Positions 12,061 through 24,390 of a stretch of 64,000 nt of DNA are shown here, in pieces. The notes below the pieces were generated by a model, which saw only the letters and a program-made list of their open reading frames with translations, had not been told where the DNA came from and made no database searches. The translations under genes and the position numbers were made by a program. The DNA lies in assembly GCA_029783825.1 (NCBI GenBank), contig JAREIK010012111.1, forward strand, positions 682,001-746,000. The letters are read 5' to 3'. How positions within the stretch are numbered: position 1 is the stretch's first letter; the number at the start of each line of letters is the position of its first letter. The DNA is from Sapria himalayana. Its lineage: Eukaryota; Streptophyta; Magnoliopsida; Malpighiales; Rafflesiaceae.

Positions 12061-12163
12061 ACTTTAAAGATCTCGCTTCTAAGTTGAATTTGACTAGGAT
12101 TCAATGTATAATATTTTTTAGTGTATTTATTTACATGTCTTTTAAGATGAATAGTGCTACTAG

Positions 12164-12166
<3 letters not shown>

Positions 12167-12243
<77 letters not shown>
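12167..12243. repeat. (TA)n microsatellite, about 77 bp
   Basis: Uninterrupted TA dinucleotides inside the hAT element, between the transposase remnant and the right arm. Confidence 0.95.
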
Positions 12244-12248
<5 letters not shown>

Positions 12249-12349
12249 TTATAACATATAAACTATATTGAATATTCTTTGATATCTCTATCATTTTTAT
12301 TTTTAATTATGTTAAAGTGAGTCCAAATTATTGAAGTTCATTAATTTTT

Positions 12350-14595
12350 AAGTTTTTTAGGCACATGTGATAAGGTCATGAGAGAGAATCAGTTTTCATC
12401 ACTTACATTTTGGTCGTGTTATCATTATTATCTAATTCTAGGTCTAATTCAATTTTATTAAATTTACTATTTATCAATTTTTAATTATACTAATTTTTTT
12501 ATTTAATATTATTTTTAAAAACTACTAAATAAAAATATAATTATAAAATAATCATATTGTGTATCTTAATTTTATGTGTGTAGCACACTTTGGATCCCAT
12601 TTCATTTTCTTGCATCTGGCTACCACTATTCATGACCAAACTAATATTAGTATTACATAATATTAAAATTATAAATAATTAAAAAAGTGGGCACAAGAAA
12701 AGCACAATCAATATTAGATTGAGGAGATGTTTCAAGAGGAGAGGAGTTTATAGATTAACTTTAAAAAATAAAACATATCAATATCTTATTTATAGAAATA
12801 TTTTTTATTAAGAACATATATATATTTTAATATTATTTAGGATAGAAATCAAATATCTATTGATTTCTACAAATTAGTTGTGTGATACAATCTTGATTAT
12901 TCTAATAAATTATAAAATTATTTTTATATTAGACTCAGTAAGACAATGTCATGTGTTATCATGTCGGTGTCCTGTTAGATATCCAAATTTTCAAAATAAA
13001 ACACAATCATTTTTAAAAAGGATTGATTTTTTTAAATCCCAATCATGCCAATGTGCTAGGAATTCATGTCGTGCTTGACACGACATGAGGTCCAATAGTT
13101 TTGGTCTTGCATGACATGAATTTTGAAATGTCATTAAGCAACTAAGATCTATGCATTGTTCTAGACTGTGTCATACCAGGTTAGATACGACTAAATTGTG
13201 TGCTTCATACCATGCCAAGTCGCCAACCTACTTGACATCTCTAATCTTTGAGTAATGAAAATAAAAATAAAACAACATTGAAATTCACTTTTTTTTTTCT
13301 TTTTTTCTTTCATTTTTTTTGGGTTAATTATCTTTTGGTGTACCAAATCTATTTTTTTTAAAGTACCTAATTATTTAATAATTAAAAAAATGCATTAAAT
13401 CCTAAAATATTTAAGTTTTGATGTACTTGCTATAAATATCAAAAATGTTATTTAAGTTTTTTAGGCATTTGGGTGGGGGCTATGGAGAGAACTTAGTTTT
13501 GACTTCGAACTTTTTAATTGAATTATCATTATTATTTATGTCTAGGTATATTTTATTATTATTATTAAATTTATCATTTGTCATATTTTATTTATATGAC
13601 ACTAGACAAGAAATTTGAGCATGAGACAAATATTTTTTTTATTTTTTACTAATTCTTTTCATTTATTTATTAATCTAACAATTATAAAATAAAAAATAAT
13701 TCTAAAATAATTGCAATATGTACCATAATTTTATGTGTGTGTTGCATTTGGATTCTACCTCAATTTCATGTACCTGGCTGTAGTTGCGCAACACCAAAAT
13801 AACACTGGCACAACAACACTCCGCAATATTAAAATTATAAATTATTAAAAAAGACAAAAGAGCACATTCAATTTGAGACAAAGTGAAGAGTAGAGATGAG
13901 ATGAGTTTACATAATAAATGTATACAAAAAGTTTATATTAATATGTTATTTATAATTTTTTTAATTAGAAAGTATTTTTTATTTTTTTAAATAATATTTA
14001 GGGTTGAAATTAGATGGTCATTGGATTTCAACAAATAAGCCATGTGATGCATTCCAAAAGCTCAATTAAATTGTAAAATTGTTTTTTATTAGACCCAACA
14101 GGATAGCAACATGCATTGTCCCTATTGGATCCGGGGCGCTTGAATAAGCAAAATAAAGCATAGTCATTTCTCAAAATAATTGATATTTTATAATCCCAAC
14201 TATGCCACATGTCATGCCAACATGTTAGGCTCAGGTATTCAGGCCGTGCATGACATGAAATGAGGTATATCACTACTCAGTACAACTATGACCTAAGCAT
14301 TAATTGGGATTGAGTCATGCCAAGCTAGGCATGACTAAAGCATCTCATACTTCGTGTTGTGTCTAGGCCACCCTACTTGACACCTCTAGTCCTTTAGTAA
14401 ATTAAATAAAAATAAAATAATTTTGAAATTCTATTGTTTTTTCTTTTTATGTTATTTTTCCTATTTTTTGTTTTCTTCTTTTCATTTATTGGGTTAATTA
14501 TAGTTTGATGCAAAAATCTAAAATATTTTAAAAAGGCATAACTATTTAATAATTCAATAAAAATCCATTAAAACCTAAAATATTTAAGTTTTGGT
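12350..14595. repeat. Tandem duplication spanning the 3' end of a hAT element and its flank
   Basis: Unit 1 (about 12350-13451) and unit 2 (about 13452-14595) are homologous throughout. Both contain the right arm of the hAT element, a terminal inverted repeat (ACTTGACATCTCTA ending at 13243; ACTTGACACCTCTA ending at 14388) and the same host flank (AATAAAAATAAAA, then GGGTTAATTAT, then a TTTAAGTTTTG run). The flank is included, so the duplication happened after the element inserted, by a mechanism other than transposition. Confidence 0.7.
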
Positions 14596-15461
14596 GTACT
14601 TATAAACACCTAATATGATTTTTCCACTAAAGCATTAAAAAACTTACAAAAGTTAGTTTTCTAATTTGAAACACTAATTAAGCATCAAACTAATTTTCAA
14701 ATTAGTTTTAAATTTCAAAAACTACATTTTGAAATCTTAGGTGATTTTTGAATTGTGTTAACATTACATGACACATATGTACATGTGTTAAAACTGTGTG
14801 TGTGTGTGTGTACATATATAGAATCATGTGAGTGCGTGTGAGTGTGTAAGTGAGTGAGTGAGTGTGTGTTATGATTTGATGCTGAAATTTTGATTTGATG
14901 CTTGTGATGGGGTAGTAGCATCCCTTTTATTCTTCCTAAAGGTCACATGTTTCAAAATAATATTTCTCCATGATGAATAATTCTTTGTTACGTTTTAATG
15001 CTATTTTGAGGAAATATAGTTTTAGAATTTGAAATAGCGATTTGTGAATTCCAAAACAAATAATTTATTTTTATTTTATAACTTATAGGAGACAAAATTC
15101 ATTTGATTAATTTTAATTCATCGAAACTTAATAATTTTTAAGCTGGGTACATTTTTTTTTAATTTGGAAAACTTATGTCTTTTTTTTTTCAAATACTTCG
15201 CGTTGTGTGGACGAAAACACAAATCGCCCATTTTTTTTTTGAAGAAGAAGAATTATGCAGCAGAAGTTGGTAGCTGTAGCGGTAGCCCCATTCCCCCACT
15301 ACTGCTCAATAAAAAAAATAATATTATCTATGGCCCTTTACATGTACATTTGGTTCATTATGATAACTATATAAAATTAACAACTCATAAGAAAAGTAAC
15401 CTTTAAAGTTACCATTTTGAGTTTTAATCACTCCTTCAATTTATACATTGATTATCCTTTA
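14397..15461. repeat. Host flank, second copy, with (TG)n and GAGT-rich repeats
   Basis: Contains (TG)n at about 14795-14810 and a GTGAGTGAGTG tract to about 14870, then the sequence matching 9180-9699. The minus-strand frame over the repeats encodes only His/Thr/Ser runs and is not considered real. No gene recognised. Confidence 0.55.
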
Positions 15462-16513
15462 TAGAGATGTCAATTGAGCTATGTTATGCATACACAACCT
15501 AATTTTTATGGCTCAGTAAGACAACCATGTCAGAAAAAACACTAAATGAGTGCCCGGGTGATGCTTTGTTGGAATGGGAACTTGTCATCCTTGCATTGCC
15601 CATTGGCCATCCTTTGTGAACTAGGCATGTTGGTGTGTATTGGGTCTAACCATGTCATGCTTGGTCTTATTGGCATTGGCATGACATAGCCATTGGTGAT
15701 AAATTAGATAGAAACTGCTCAGTCTACCCATGCATTGTCTAGCCCCAATGGTTAATGACCTATGTTGACTATTGTGACATGTGGTCTAACTCCACATGTG
15801 ATAGCACACAACCAATGCCCATTGTCAATGGATAGTTGGCACTCAAGTGGGTTGTGACTAGTGGGCACTCGGCATCAACGCTATGGAGTGTATGTTGTTT
15901 CGGGTGCCACAATAGTGCCAACTTTAATTTTTCAATTTTATGTTTAAAATTTTATGTAAATTTTTGATTTTTAAAAATGAAAATATTAAAATTAAACTAC
16001 ACTAAAATTAAAATGAAAAAAATTCATAACTCATTAAAATATTATATATGTTTTTCTTTCGTGTCGCACAGTATCATATGAAAAATAATAATAAATTGAA
16101 AATTTTTACAAGTAAACAATAGCTAAGCAATATCATTTCGTCATTAAAAGCAAAGCAACATGCATAAAACATTAGTCCCTCTAATATCCATGGTCAACTA
16201 GTGTTTAACTTTAGCACCATATGACAAATAATAATAAATTGAAAATTTTTAAAAGTAAATAATAGCTAACCAATATCACTTCATTAGTAAAAGTAAAGCA
16301 ACATGTATTGCACATCAGTCCCATTAATAACCATGGTCAAATAGTGTCTTTAACTATAATATCATCAATATCATGTAACTCATCATCTACCAACAACACT
16401 TTCACTCTATTCTAAATATCTAACCTTGAATCTTTCCATTCTTTTAAGCAAGAAAAAGCTTTTATGATATTTAATCATAATTTGGATCTCTTATATGAAA
16501 TAATAATCATAAT
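15462..16513. mobile_element. hAT element, left arm (interrupted by a nested hAT)
   Basis: Starts at TAGAGATGTCAATTGAGC, preceded by ATCCTTTA, the same target context as the element at 9700. Its left arm matches 9700-10480. At 16513 it is interrupted by the 3.53-kb nested element, and it resumes at 20047. Its right terminus was not located with confidence. Confidence 0.65.
16506..16513. repeat. 8-bp target duplication, left copy (nested hAT)
   Basis: ATCATAAT, matching TTCATAAT at 20047-20054 at 7 of 8 positions. Confidence 0.75.
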
Positions 16514-19500
16514 TAGAGGTGTCAATTGGGCCGGCCCGGTCGGTTTCAGGTATCCCAACCAGGCCATCAGGTCATGCTTGACCCATCATAGTTTCATTAG
16601 GGCATGCCTGACATGGCCCATTAGCATGGCAGGAGATGAAACCGTGCTGGGTTGGGCTCATACGGTTTGGTTTTTAATTTTTAATAAATTTAAATTTTTT
16701 TATTCAGAATACTTAATGTTTATATATTGTTAATACTTTAAAATTATTTGTTATTATTTTTTTTTGTAATTATTTAATATTAATAGTTAATGTTAATTAT
16801 TAACTATAAATAAATTATTAAATCTAAAATTTTTATTTTATTAAATTTAATATTTTATTAAGTTTATTTATTATAATAAACAACTTAAATTTTAAAACTA
16901 AATATGTATGTGTATTAGTGTAAGTGTATGAATTAATATAATATTAAAACTTAAATATGAACAACAATTTAAAACCAATGCAAAATAAAAATTCACAAAA
17001 AATAAATATTAAAGTTTCGAGCATCAATCCATAAAAGCATAAACTCAAAGTAATATCACAAACAAAAAATAAACAAGCACAATTACAATGTAAATGAGTA
17101 AATCAAAATCAAATATTAGACATCAGTGTCTTAATCGTCAACCATAAATGCCTTCAATTGTCATATCATCCTCAATATCAATATCACTTGGATCGTCATC
17201 AGTAATCAACTCATCTGCTTTTGCTGTAGATTATAGTCCCATCATGATCCTAGATGTTCAAGCTCGAATACTCTCAATCCTTCAAGCATGCTAATGCCTC
17301 AATAATATTTGGATATAATCTTGATCTCCTATCCGAAATAATATTTACTACAATATAAAAAGTAGTCTTCAATGATATGCTCGACACTGGAGGAGTCAGT
17401 AGATCCCATGTCATCTTAAATTGCACTAGAAAGATTGAATCATATGATTTCAACCACTGTAATATATCAAGATTTTTAGTATCAGAATGTGATATGATTG
17501 AGCAGTAATAAGTATTTAAGTACCGATAAAGCTCGCTCCAATTCGATGGTCCACCCTAACATTTTTTTCCTCGCTAACTGAATGAAAAAGTCATCATCTA
17601 CAAATATAGTATCCATGTCTGTACTCGGAGTCTCACTAGTACTACCATCATACCTAGTATTGTAGTATGTAAAGAGCTCAGTCAACTTCTCGTGAATGAA
17701 CCCTTCAGATGAATCTCTTAGGTTCATGCACGAGAAAATGTATGTCAAAACATTTTCTATCCCTTCCACCTTAATCCTAGGGTCCATGCATGTAGAGATG
17801 GAATGGTGGACCAGTACTTTAAGTATTTGGTTTTCATCTCTAGAATAATATTGCTAAGTGTCGGGTCATCTTGATACTTCCTAAACATGCTACTAATATT
17901 TTACATGCACTTGAGTACAATGCAAGTCGTGGAAGTATAAATTGATGAACACATGTTCATCATTTCATAAAAAAATTTTAGGAATTTCCTAAATGAAATT
18001 ATTATAGCCCTGTTAGTGTCATCAATAATAAATTTGTAATTCTTACTATTGACGTAGTCGGATATCACATGTTCGTATCCAACACATGACTCCAACATCA
18101 GGTATGTGTAATTTCAAAAGTGTTTCACATCCGATTAGAATTTCTTCTTATTAAGATTCACAAACAAATAGAGACTACCGAACTCATGTTGTCTATGAGA
18201 CGTGCAAATATATTTTAGTGAGTAACATATATTTTCTAAAGCAGGGCACACACCTTTATTTTTGCTTGTACTATCAGGTTAATGATGTGACATATATAAC
18301 TAATATGAAAAATCTTTCATAATGGTTCATCTCAAATATTTTTAACAGACATGTTAATCGCTACTCTTTTATTAGTTGCATAATTAAATGTGATACTAGT
18401 AATTTTATTTTAAATTTTATATTCTCTAAATATTTTAATCAGCACTCAAAAATGATCATGCCATCATGAGGATGGAGAATCTCAGAAAATCCTAAAATTT
18501 CTTATTTAATGTCTATTTAGAATCTACATAATTGGCGGTGAGGCATGCATAAGATACATCGTTGTGACTAGTCAAGATATCGGACGTCATGGACACCACT
18601 CCACTATATTTCCTAAATTCATTAATTATTATTTATTTTTCTAACTTATAATATTTTAGTATATCATTTCTAGATGTGAACCTAGGAATCCTATGATATG
18701 CAGGCCGAAAATATGCATGCATGATATTGACTACCCTTGGATTTTCCAAAAATCTAATCAAAATACCTATCGTAATGATCAGTTTGGTCATGTCTTCCCT
18801 TCCAACTCGTTATGGTATATGAATGGGGAAAACTTTAAGATTGAATTAGATCCAGCCTCAAATAATTCATCACTGAGTTGGGTTTGCCTAGGATCTAATC
18901 CATCATATTTTTTGGTACATACTTTGACATGCCTCTTAAGGTGCCGTGTCCCACACGAACTTTTACATGTTTAATTTTTTTATAGTATTTGTACTATGTC
19001 AATTCTTCTTTTGCACCCTTAAGATTTTTTTATTTTATTATATTAAAGTGAGTCCAAACTACTGAAGTTCTTCTAGTTTTTTGTTTTTTAGATCTATTGG
19101 TTGAGGCGAGCGGAGAAACTAGAGTATCGATAGCCTTAGACTTTTTCATAAGATTTCATTATCAAATTTCATTTTCATTATTTAAATTACTATTTGTCAT
19201 TTTTTTTATTTTTTTAGACTAGAGAGAGACTAGACTAGTGAGAAGAAGTAGAATATTTAATTTTTAGATTAAAATTTTAAAACTTTAAAACTAATAAATA
19301 AAAAAAATACCTACAAACCATAATACGCAAACTTTAGATTTTTTATGTCTGCATCGCATGTGCACCATAATCTACACCAAAGCCGAGTCCCGAAATGCGA
19401 AATGCCAAAATCTCAAGAGCTGAGAGTGAGAAAATGAGAAAGAGAGAGAGAGAGAGAGAAGAGTAAGAGATTTATGTTTTTTAAATATAAATCTTAGAAT

Positions 19501-20046
19501 GAGGAGGGAGGGGATGGATTTTATAGATTAAAAAAAGATTTTTTTTTAAAAAGTATTTTTTTGATTTTTTTTTAAATTTTTAATAATTAAAAAATTTGAC
19601 AGAATCGTTAGGGCCATTGGAGGTGAAATCCAACAGCTTAAATTGAATTTTTTTTACCGTTGGGTCGGTTCAACTATCAAACCGGTCTGAACACTCCATT
19701 CCAGAAGCTTCTGCTTCTGGAATGGAGTGGAGGGCAGAGAGTCGAGCCTTGGATTTGGGTCAAAAAATACTATGGACCAGGTTTGGGCCTGATAGAATTT
19801 TTAGATTTGTTGGGCCTTGAGTAGTCGGGTTTGGGTCGAGGGCATGGGGCTAGGTGGGTCGGGCCATATCTTGGCTCATGCCGAGATACCATGCCCACGA
19901 GCCATGGTACTGGGCCATGCCTGGCCAAACACATGGTCTAGTTGGCCTAGGCATGGCACATCACAAGCTGTGCCTTGAAAATGCCCGACATGGGTCATTC
20001 CCCAACCATACCAGGCCGGGCTAGCCTAGCCCGTTAGACACCTCTA
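16514..20046. mobile_element. hAT transposon, 3.53 kb, nested in another hAT
   Basis: Terminal inverted repeats TAGAGGTGTCAATTGGGCC (left) and GTTAGACACCTCTA (right) with GC-rich subterminal zones made of GGCCCGG/GGCCTAGC words. An 8-bp target duplication (7/8) flanks it. The minus strand carries a decayed but recognisable transposase. A (GA)n run sits at about 19438-19459. This is the best preserved hAT in the window and serves as the reference for the others. Confidence 0.85.
17230..18860 (-). pseudogene. hAT (Ac/Tam3-type) transposase, decayed
   Basis: Reading right to left, fragments in the usual domain order are visible: a PHDGMIIFE region near 18440-18480; KFFYEMMNMCSS near 17930-17980; a linker ending in KTKYLKYW; MDPRIKVEGIENVL starting at 17787, the hAT 'LDPR-K' motif; ELERALS near 17550; then one open stretch from about 17520 to 17255 with DILQWLKSYD, PPVSSIS and ISDRRSRLYPNIIEALACLKD. 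That last stretch is the hAT C-terminal dimerisation domain, normally LDWWK...IPVSTVASESAFS...R..L.P..VEAL...DW. Frame breaks separate the pieces, and the conserved SESAFS is degraded, so it is not functional. Related domesticated plant proteins (DAYSLEEPER/RICESLEEPER) share this architecture. Confidence 0.8.
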
Positions 20047-20054
20047 TTCATAAT
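20047..20054. repeat. 8-bp target duplication, right copy (nested hAT)
   Basis: TTCATAAT, partner of 16506-16513. Confidence 0.75.
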
Positions 20055-20599
20055 TATAGAAAAAGTAAACTCTGATATTATTCTAGACATAATAAGGGCT
20101 ATTTGATCACATATTATCTTAGATAGTACTAAATATGTGGATTCATATAAATTTCACCAACTCATTGTATTTAAATTTTTGTTATCATCAAGTGATTAGT
20201 TGAAGTAGTAATTAGAATCAAAATACCAAAATGACTAGGTCTTATTTGATGGACTACTCCATTATTTTCTCATGACCAATTGAATGGCATGGTCATCATA
20301 TACAAATATAGGATTCATATTTGTACTCAGGAGCATGCTAAATTTATCATAAGTATTGTAATATGTAAATATATGTTTTATTTTCTCATAATCCAGCCAT
20401 CTTATTCTTTTACTTATTTATGCATGTGTATATGTATTTTAATATATTTTATATTTCTTTTACCTTAACCCCAGGATCCATACAAACATCTAAGTAATAA
20501 AAAGTTGAAATAAAAAGCTAGTATTTTAAAGATTTGATTTTCATATTAATGGTGATAAAACTAAAATTATGGTATCTTCTATATTTTTTAAGCATACTA

Positions 20600-23500
20600 C
20601 TAATATTATATGCACTCAAGTGTATTACAAGTAGTGAGAGTATACATAGACAAATATATATTCAACAAATCATAAAAAAGTTTTATGAATTTCAAAAATA
20701 ATATTTTTATCTCATAGTCTGAATTATTATTATAAAGTTCATCACTTTTATTATTAACATAGTTAGATATTTTGGTAGCTAATACCCGACTCTAATATTA
20801 GATAGGTATAATTCTTATGGTATATGATATCCATTTAAAATTTTTTTTAAGTCCACTAACAAAAATAGAGTGACACATTCATGTTGTATGTTAAGTATAT
20901 TATGATATTTTAGTGAATTTTTTATATTTTCTAATGTGGAAGAAATAATTTTTTTATTTTTATAATATTAGGTTAATTATGTGACATATTTTTAACATGA
21001 AAAATATATGCTAAGGGCTCATATCTAATTGTTATGACAAACAAGTTAATCATGACATAGTTATTTGGAGAGTTATCAAATATAATTCTGAAATTTTTAT
21101 TATATACATCATATTCATTAAAGATCATCCTTATATACTCAATCACTCATATATGGTCGGACAATCTTGAGAATTAAGGATATCAGGAAATCTTAATTTT
21201 TTTTATTTAATTTTCAGTTAGAATTGACAAGTGTGCAGTGAGTGATACAAAAGAAGAGTTATCAAGAGTAGTCCAATTGTTAGACATCATGGATATCATT
21301 TTATGCTATCTTCAGAGTTCTTTAATTACTAATAACTTTTTAATTTTAAATATTTTATCATGTATTTCCTACTCTTGGACTTGGAATTCTACCCTAAGTA
21401 GACTGGAAGATGGTTTTAATAATTTCAACTACTCTAGGATTTCTAAAAATCTAATCGGTATACCCATAGGAGTAATTAATTTTACCTTACCTTCTCTTTC
21501 AAAGTCATTGCTGAAAATAAAAATGGTCAATGAACTTAAAATTGATCTAACTTTAAAGATCTCGTTACTATGTTTAGTTTACCTATGATCTAATGCACAA
21601 TATTATTTGGTATTTGATTGACATTTCTCTTGAGATGACTAATGTTTTGGCTCTGGATAACAAAGTCATGACATTAGAAAAAAGATGTGACGAAGTAAAT
21701 GTTATCTGGAATTAAAATTCAGGGCAAAAAATAAAGTCATAACTCTAAATACTTAGTATGTTGGCTCTGGATTGAATAAGTCATTCCTTTATAAATTATT
21801 ACGACTATTTATACTAGTGGGGCATTCAACTACTATGATGAGAAAATAATATCATAGCCATTAAGCGAGTTAGATATAGCATGGTTATGACTATAAGTAA
21901 ATATCATGACCTTGATTATTATGTTGCACAATATAATACTTGTATCAACTATATGGTAGAAATATGACATATAAATAAAATCATGACTATTTTTTATTGA
22001 GTTATAACCAATGAGGAATACTAAAACTAACAAAAGAATAAGTGAAGATGGTGTACCCAAGTTGTGACGTAGGAATAATCATGACTCTTCATTGTTTCTC
22101 CTCCCTCCAAGCCTTTGCTCCATTAAGTCTACTAATTTTACTCAAAATCACTATAATTTCGCTAATATTTGTTAAATTTTTTCAAAATAAGATATTAGTA
22201 CAATCTCTCTAATAAATAGTATAATTAATTACAAACAAAATAAGATATTATCGCAAAATGATCCAAAATGTCGATATATGAAGTGTCAAATAGTTGAGTT
22301 TCCTAAAAGTAGAGATAAAAGAGAAGAGAGAAGTCAAAAGAGAATTGAATGAGAAATAATGGATGTTTTTAGTATATATAAATATAAGATATTTAGATTA
22401 GTCTAAAAGTAAAACTAAAATGAAAAATGGTGCATCATGCAACCATTGTGTCTACTCAAATATAATCATAAATATTTCTTTGAGGATGTTTTCTGCATTT
22501 AAAATGACTAACTCAACCATTTCTATGTCACTAGAAGTGTCATGTGAGTTGGATAGCCTAAGCACAACATAAGGCACATCCCAATTCAATTATGTCAGTC
22601 TTGACATGACATGGTCCAAAAGTACCCATAGATGTGTCAACACATGGAGGCTTAGATCATGTCATGCTGAACTTGGGATGCATGGCCTGTGTGCCAAGCA
22701 CACTAGCACGAACTATGGCACGACCAAATTAAAAAAAAATCAATTTAAATGATTGATATATTCACACCCATTTGGGTAGGTCGACAGGACGACACCTATG
22801 GTTCTTCTATTAGCTATAATAAAAAAATAACTTCCTTTTATTATTATTATTTTGAGCCATCAGATGCAATCGAATGTATTGATATCTTATATTTTATAGA
22901 AATTCTCACCTATTTGTAGAAATTCAACAGGCATCAGATATCTCCCCTAAAAATATTTAAAAATAAATAAAAAACATATTTTTTTTTGGAAAAAAAAAAT
23001 TATAAATAGCATACTGATATTTTTTTGCAGTTAATCTGTAATTTCATCTCATCTTCTCTCATTTATTCGCTCTTATATTGACATTGTAATTAGTTTATGT
23101 CTATTTTTTAAACAAAATTATAATTTTAATTTTGTGGAATACTGGTCTTAGTTTGATGTGGCGAGCTGTAACTTCTAGGTGTGAGAATAAAAGGTTGAGA
23201 ATTCTGAGTGTCTATTGTACACATAAAATTAAAAAAAATACATTGTGATTATATTGAAATTAATTTATTTTATTTAGTAATTTTTTAGATTAATAGATCA
23301 ATTAAAAAAATAAGTAACAAATTAAAAAATACCTCTCTTTTTCATACTTTTAGTCAGTCTTATAAATTAAAAAATGATAAATAGTTAATATAATAAAAAT
23401 AAATTAGACATAGACATATATAATAATGAAAAATTCACTAAAAGGTTTGAGGCAAAAACTAGGTTCTCTACCATGGATCATGGTCTCCACACATTTGCCT

Positions 23501-24390
23501 AAAAAATCTATAGATAAGTGAACTTCAGTAGTTTGAACATATTTTAATTTAACTAAACATACAAATATTAAGAGTGTTCAAAAAGATTTGACACAATGTA
23601 TATACTATAAAAATATATATACATATAGAGGTATATTGATACTTACCACCTTAAGAGACATACTGATTAATGCTTCAAAAAACATAACGTATTGGATCCA
23701 TGACAAAGTCAACTTAAGCCTTAGTGGTGGGGTCTTAAAAGTTAGATCAACTTCATGTTCATTGACTCCATTTATCACACTAAGTTTGGAAGAAAGTATA
23801 TGATGAAATTAATTACTAGCACGAGTCTTTTAATTAGATTTTCAGAGGATAATAGAAGAGTTCATATTATAAAACCTACTGCTAGTCTTGTTTTCATAGA
23901 ATTCCTATGTTTACTAATAGGGATGATATAATAAATTATTTTAAATTATAAAAATAATTAGTAATTAACGAACTTTGAAAATATAATAAAGTCTTTTTTT
24001 GTGACATTTGATATCTAGACTAGTCGTGATGAAATGTCATTCACATGCCTCACTACCATTATGTCGATTCTAAGTTAAAATTAAATAAAAAAAAATTAGG
24101 ATTTCATGAGATCTTTCATTATCATGGTATCCACACCTTATATGAATATCAAATGAGGATCTTTAGAAAATATGACATTCAAAAAAAATTAGTATTATGT
24201 TCAATAAAGCTACAACTAATAATATTAATATTATTATATTTATCAAAATTATTAGAGACATACCATTAGCTATTATTTTTCATAATAGGTGTATGTATCA
24301 AGTAATTAACTCAATAGTACAAGTGGGAATGAATATCATTTTCCCATACTATAAAATAAAACAAATTTACTAAAATATCTTAGGATACCT
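20600..24390. repeat. Duplicated hAT-derived block, copy 2 (empty site for WOX retrocopy)
   Basis: Counterpart of 3640-8335. Around 21895-21925 it reads TAAATATCATGACC then TTGATTATTATG, where copy 1 has the WOX insert between its two target duplications. This is the pre-insertion state, diverged by point changes. The open frames on the plus strand here (for example 21238-21588) are the reverse of transposase remnants and not genes. Confidence 0.65.

Larger units (their letters stand above)
9700..14388. mobile_element. hAT transposon, about 4.7 kb, decayed
   Basis: The left end starts TAGAGGTGTAAAATGAGC and the right end finishes ACTTGACACCTCTA. The flanking 8-mers GTCCCTTA (9692-9699) and GTCCTTTA (14389-14396) match at 7 of 8 positions, as expected for an old hAT target duplication. 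Inside, the minus strand carries transposase remnants (about 10480-12060), then a long (TA)n run and a right arm that is present twice because of a tandem duplication. No intact transposase frame remains. Confidence 0.75.
16440..21590 (-). pseudogene. hAT transposase remnant split by a nested hAT insertion
   Basis: Two parts on the minus strand: 20047 to about 21590, and 16513 to about 16440. Joined conceptually, the coding remnant crosses the insertion point inside the C-terminal dimerisation region: the 16440-16500 part corresponds to the ISDRRSRLYPNIIEALACLKD region of the nested element. The frame is broken by many stops, so the gene was probably dead or dying when it was interrupted. Confidence 0.55.

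Noticed and set aside
13243..13251. Terminal repeat at 13243 as the true right end of the 9.7-kb hAT
   Set aside because: Its flank ATCTTTGA matches the left flank GTCCCTTA poorly (4 of 8), while the end at 14388 matches 7 of 8; the inner end is better explained by the tandem duplication.
14715..14921. His/Thr-rich minus-strand frame
   Set aside because: Produced by the (TG)n and GAGT microsatellites.
21238..21588. 116-codon plus-strand frame
   Set aside because: Antisense of hAT transposase remnant; homologous positions at 4.3, 11.7 and 18.5 kb do not keep this frame open.
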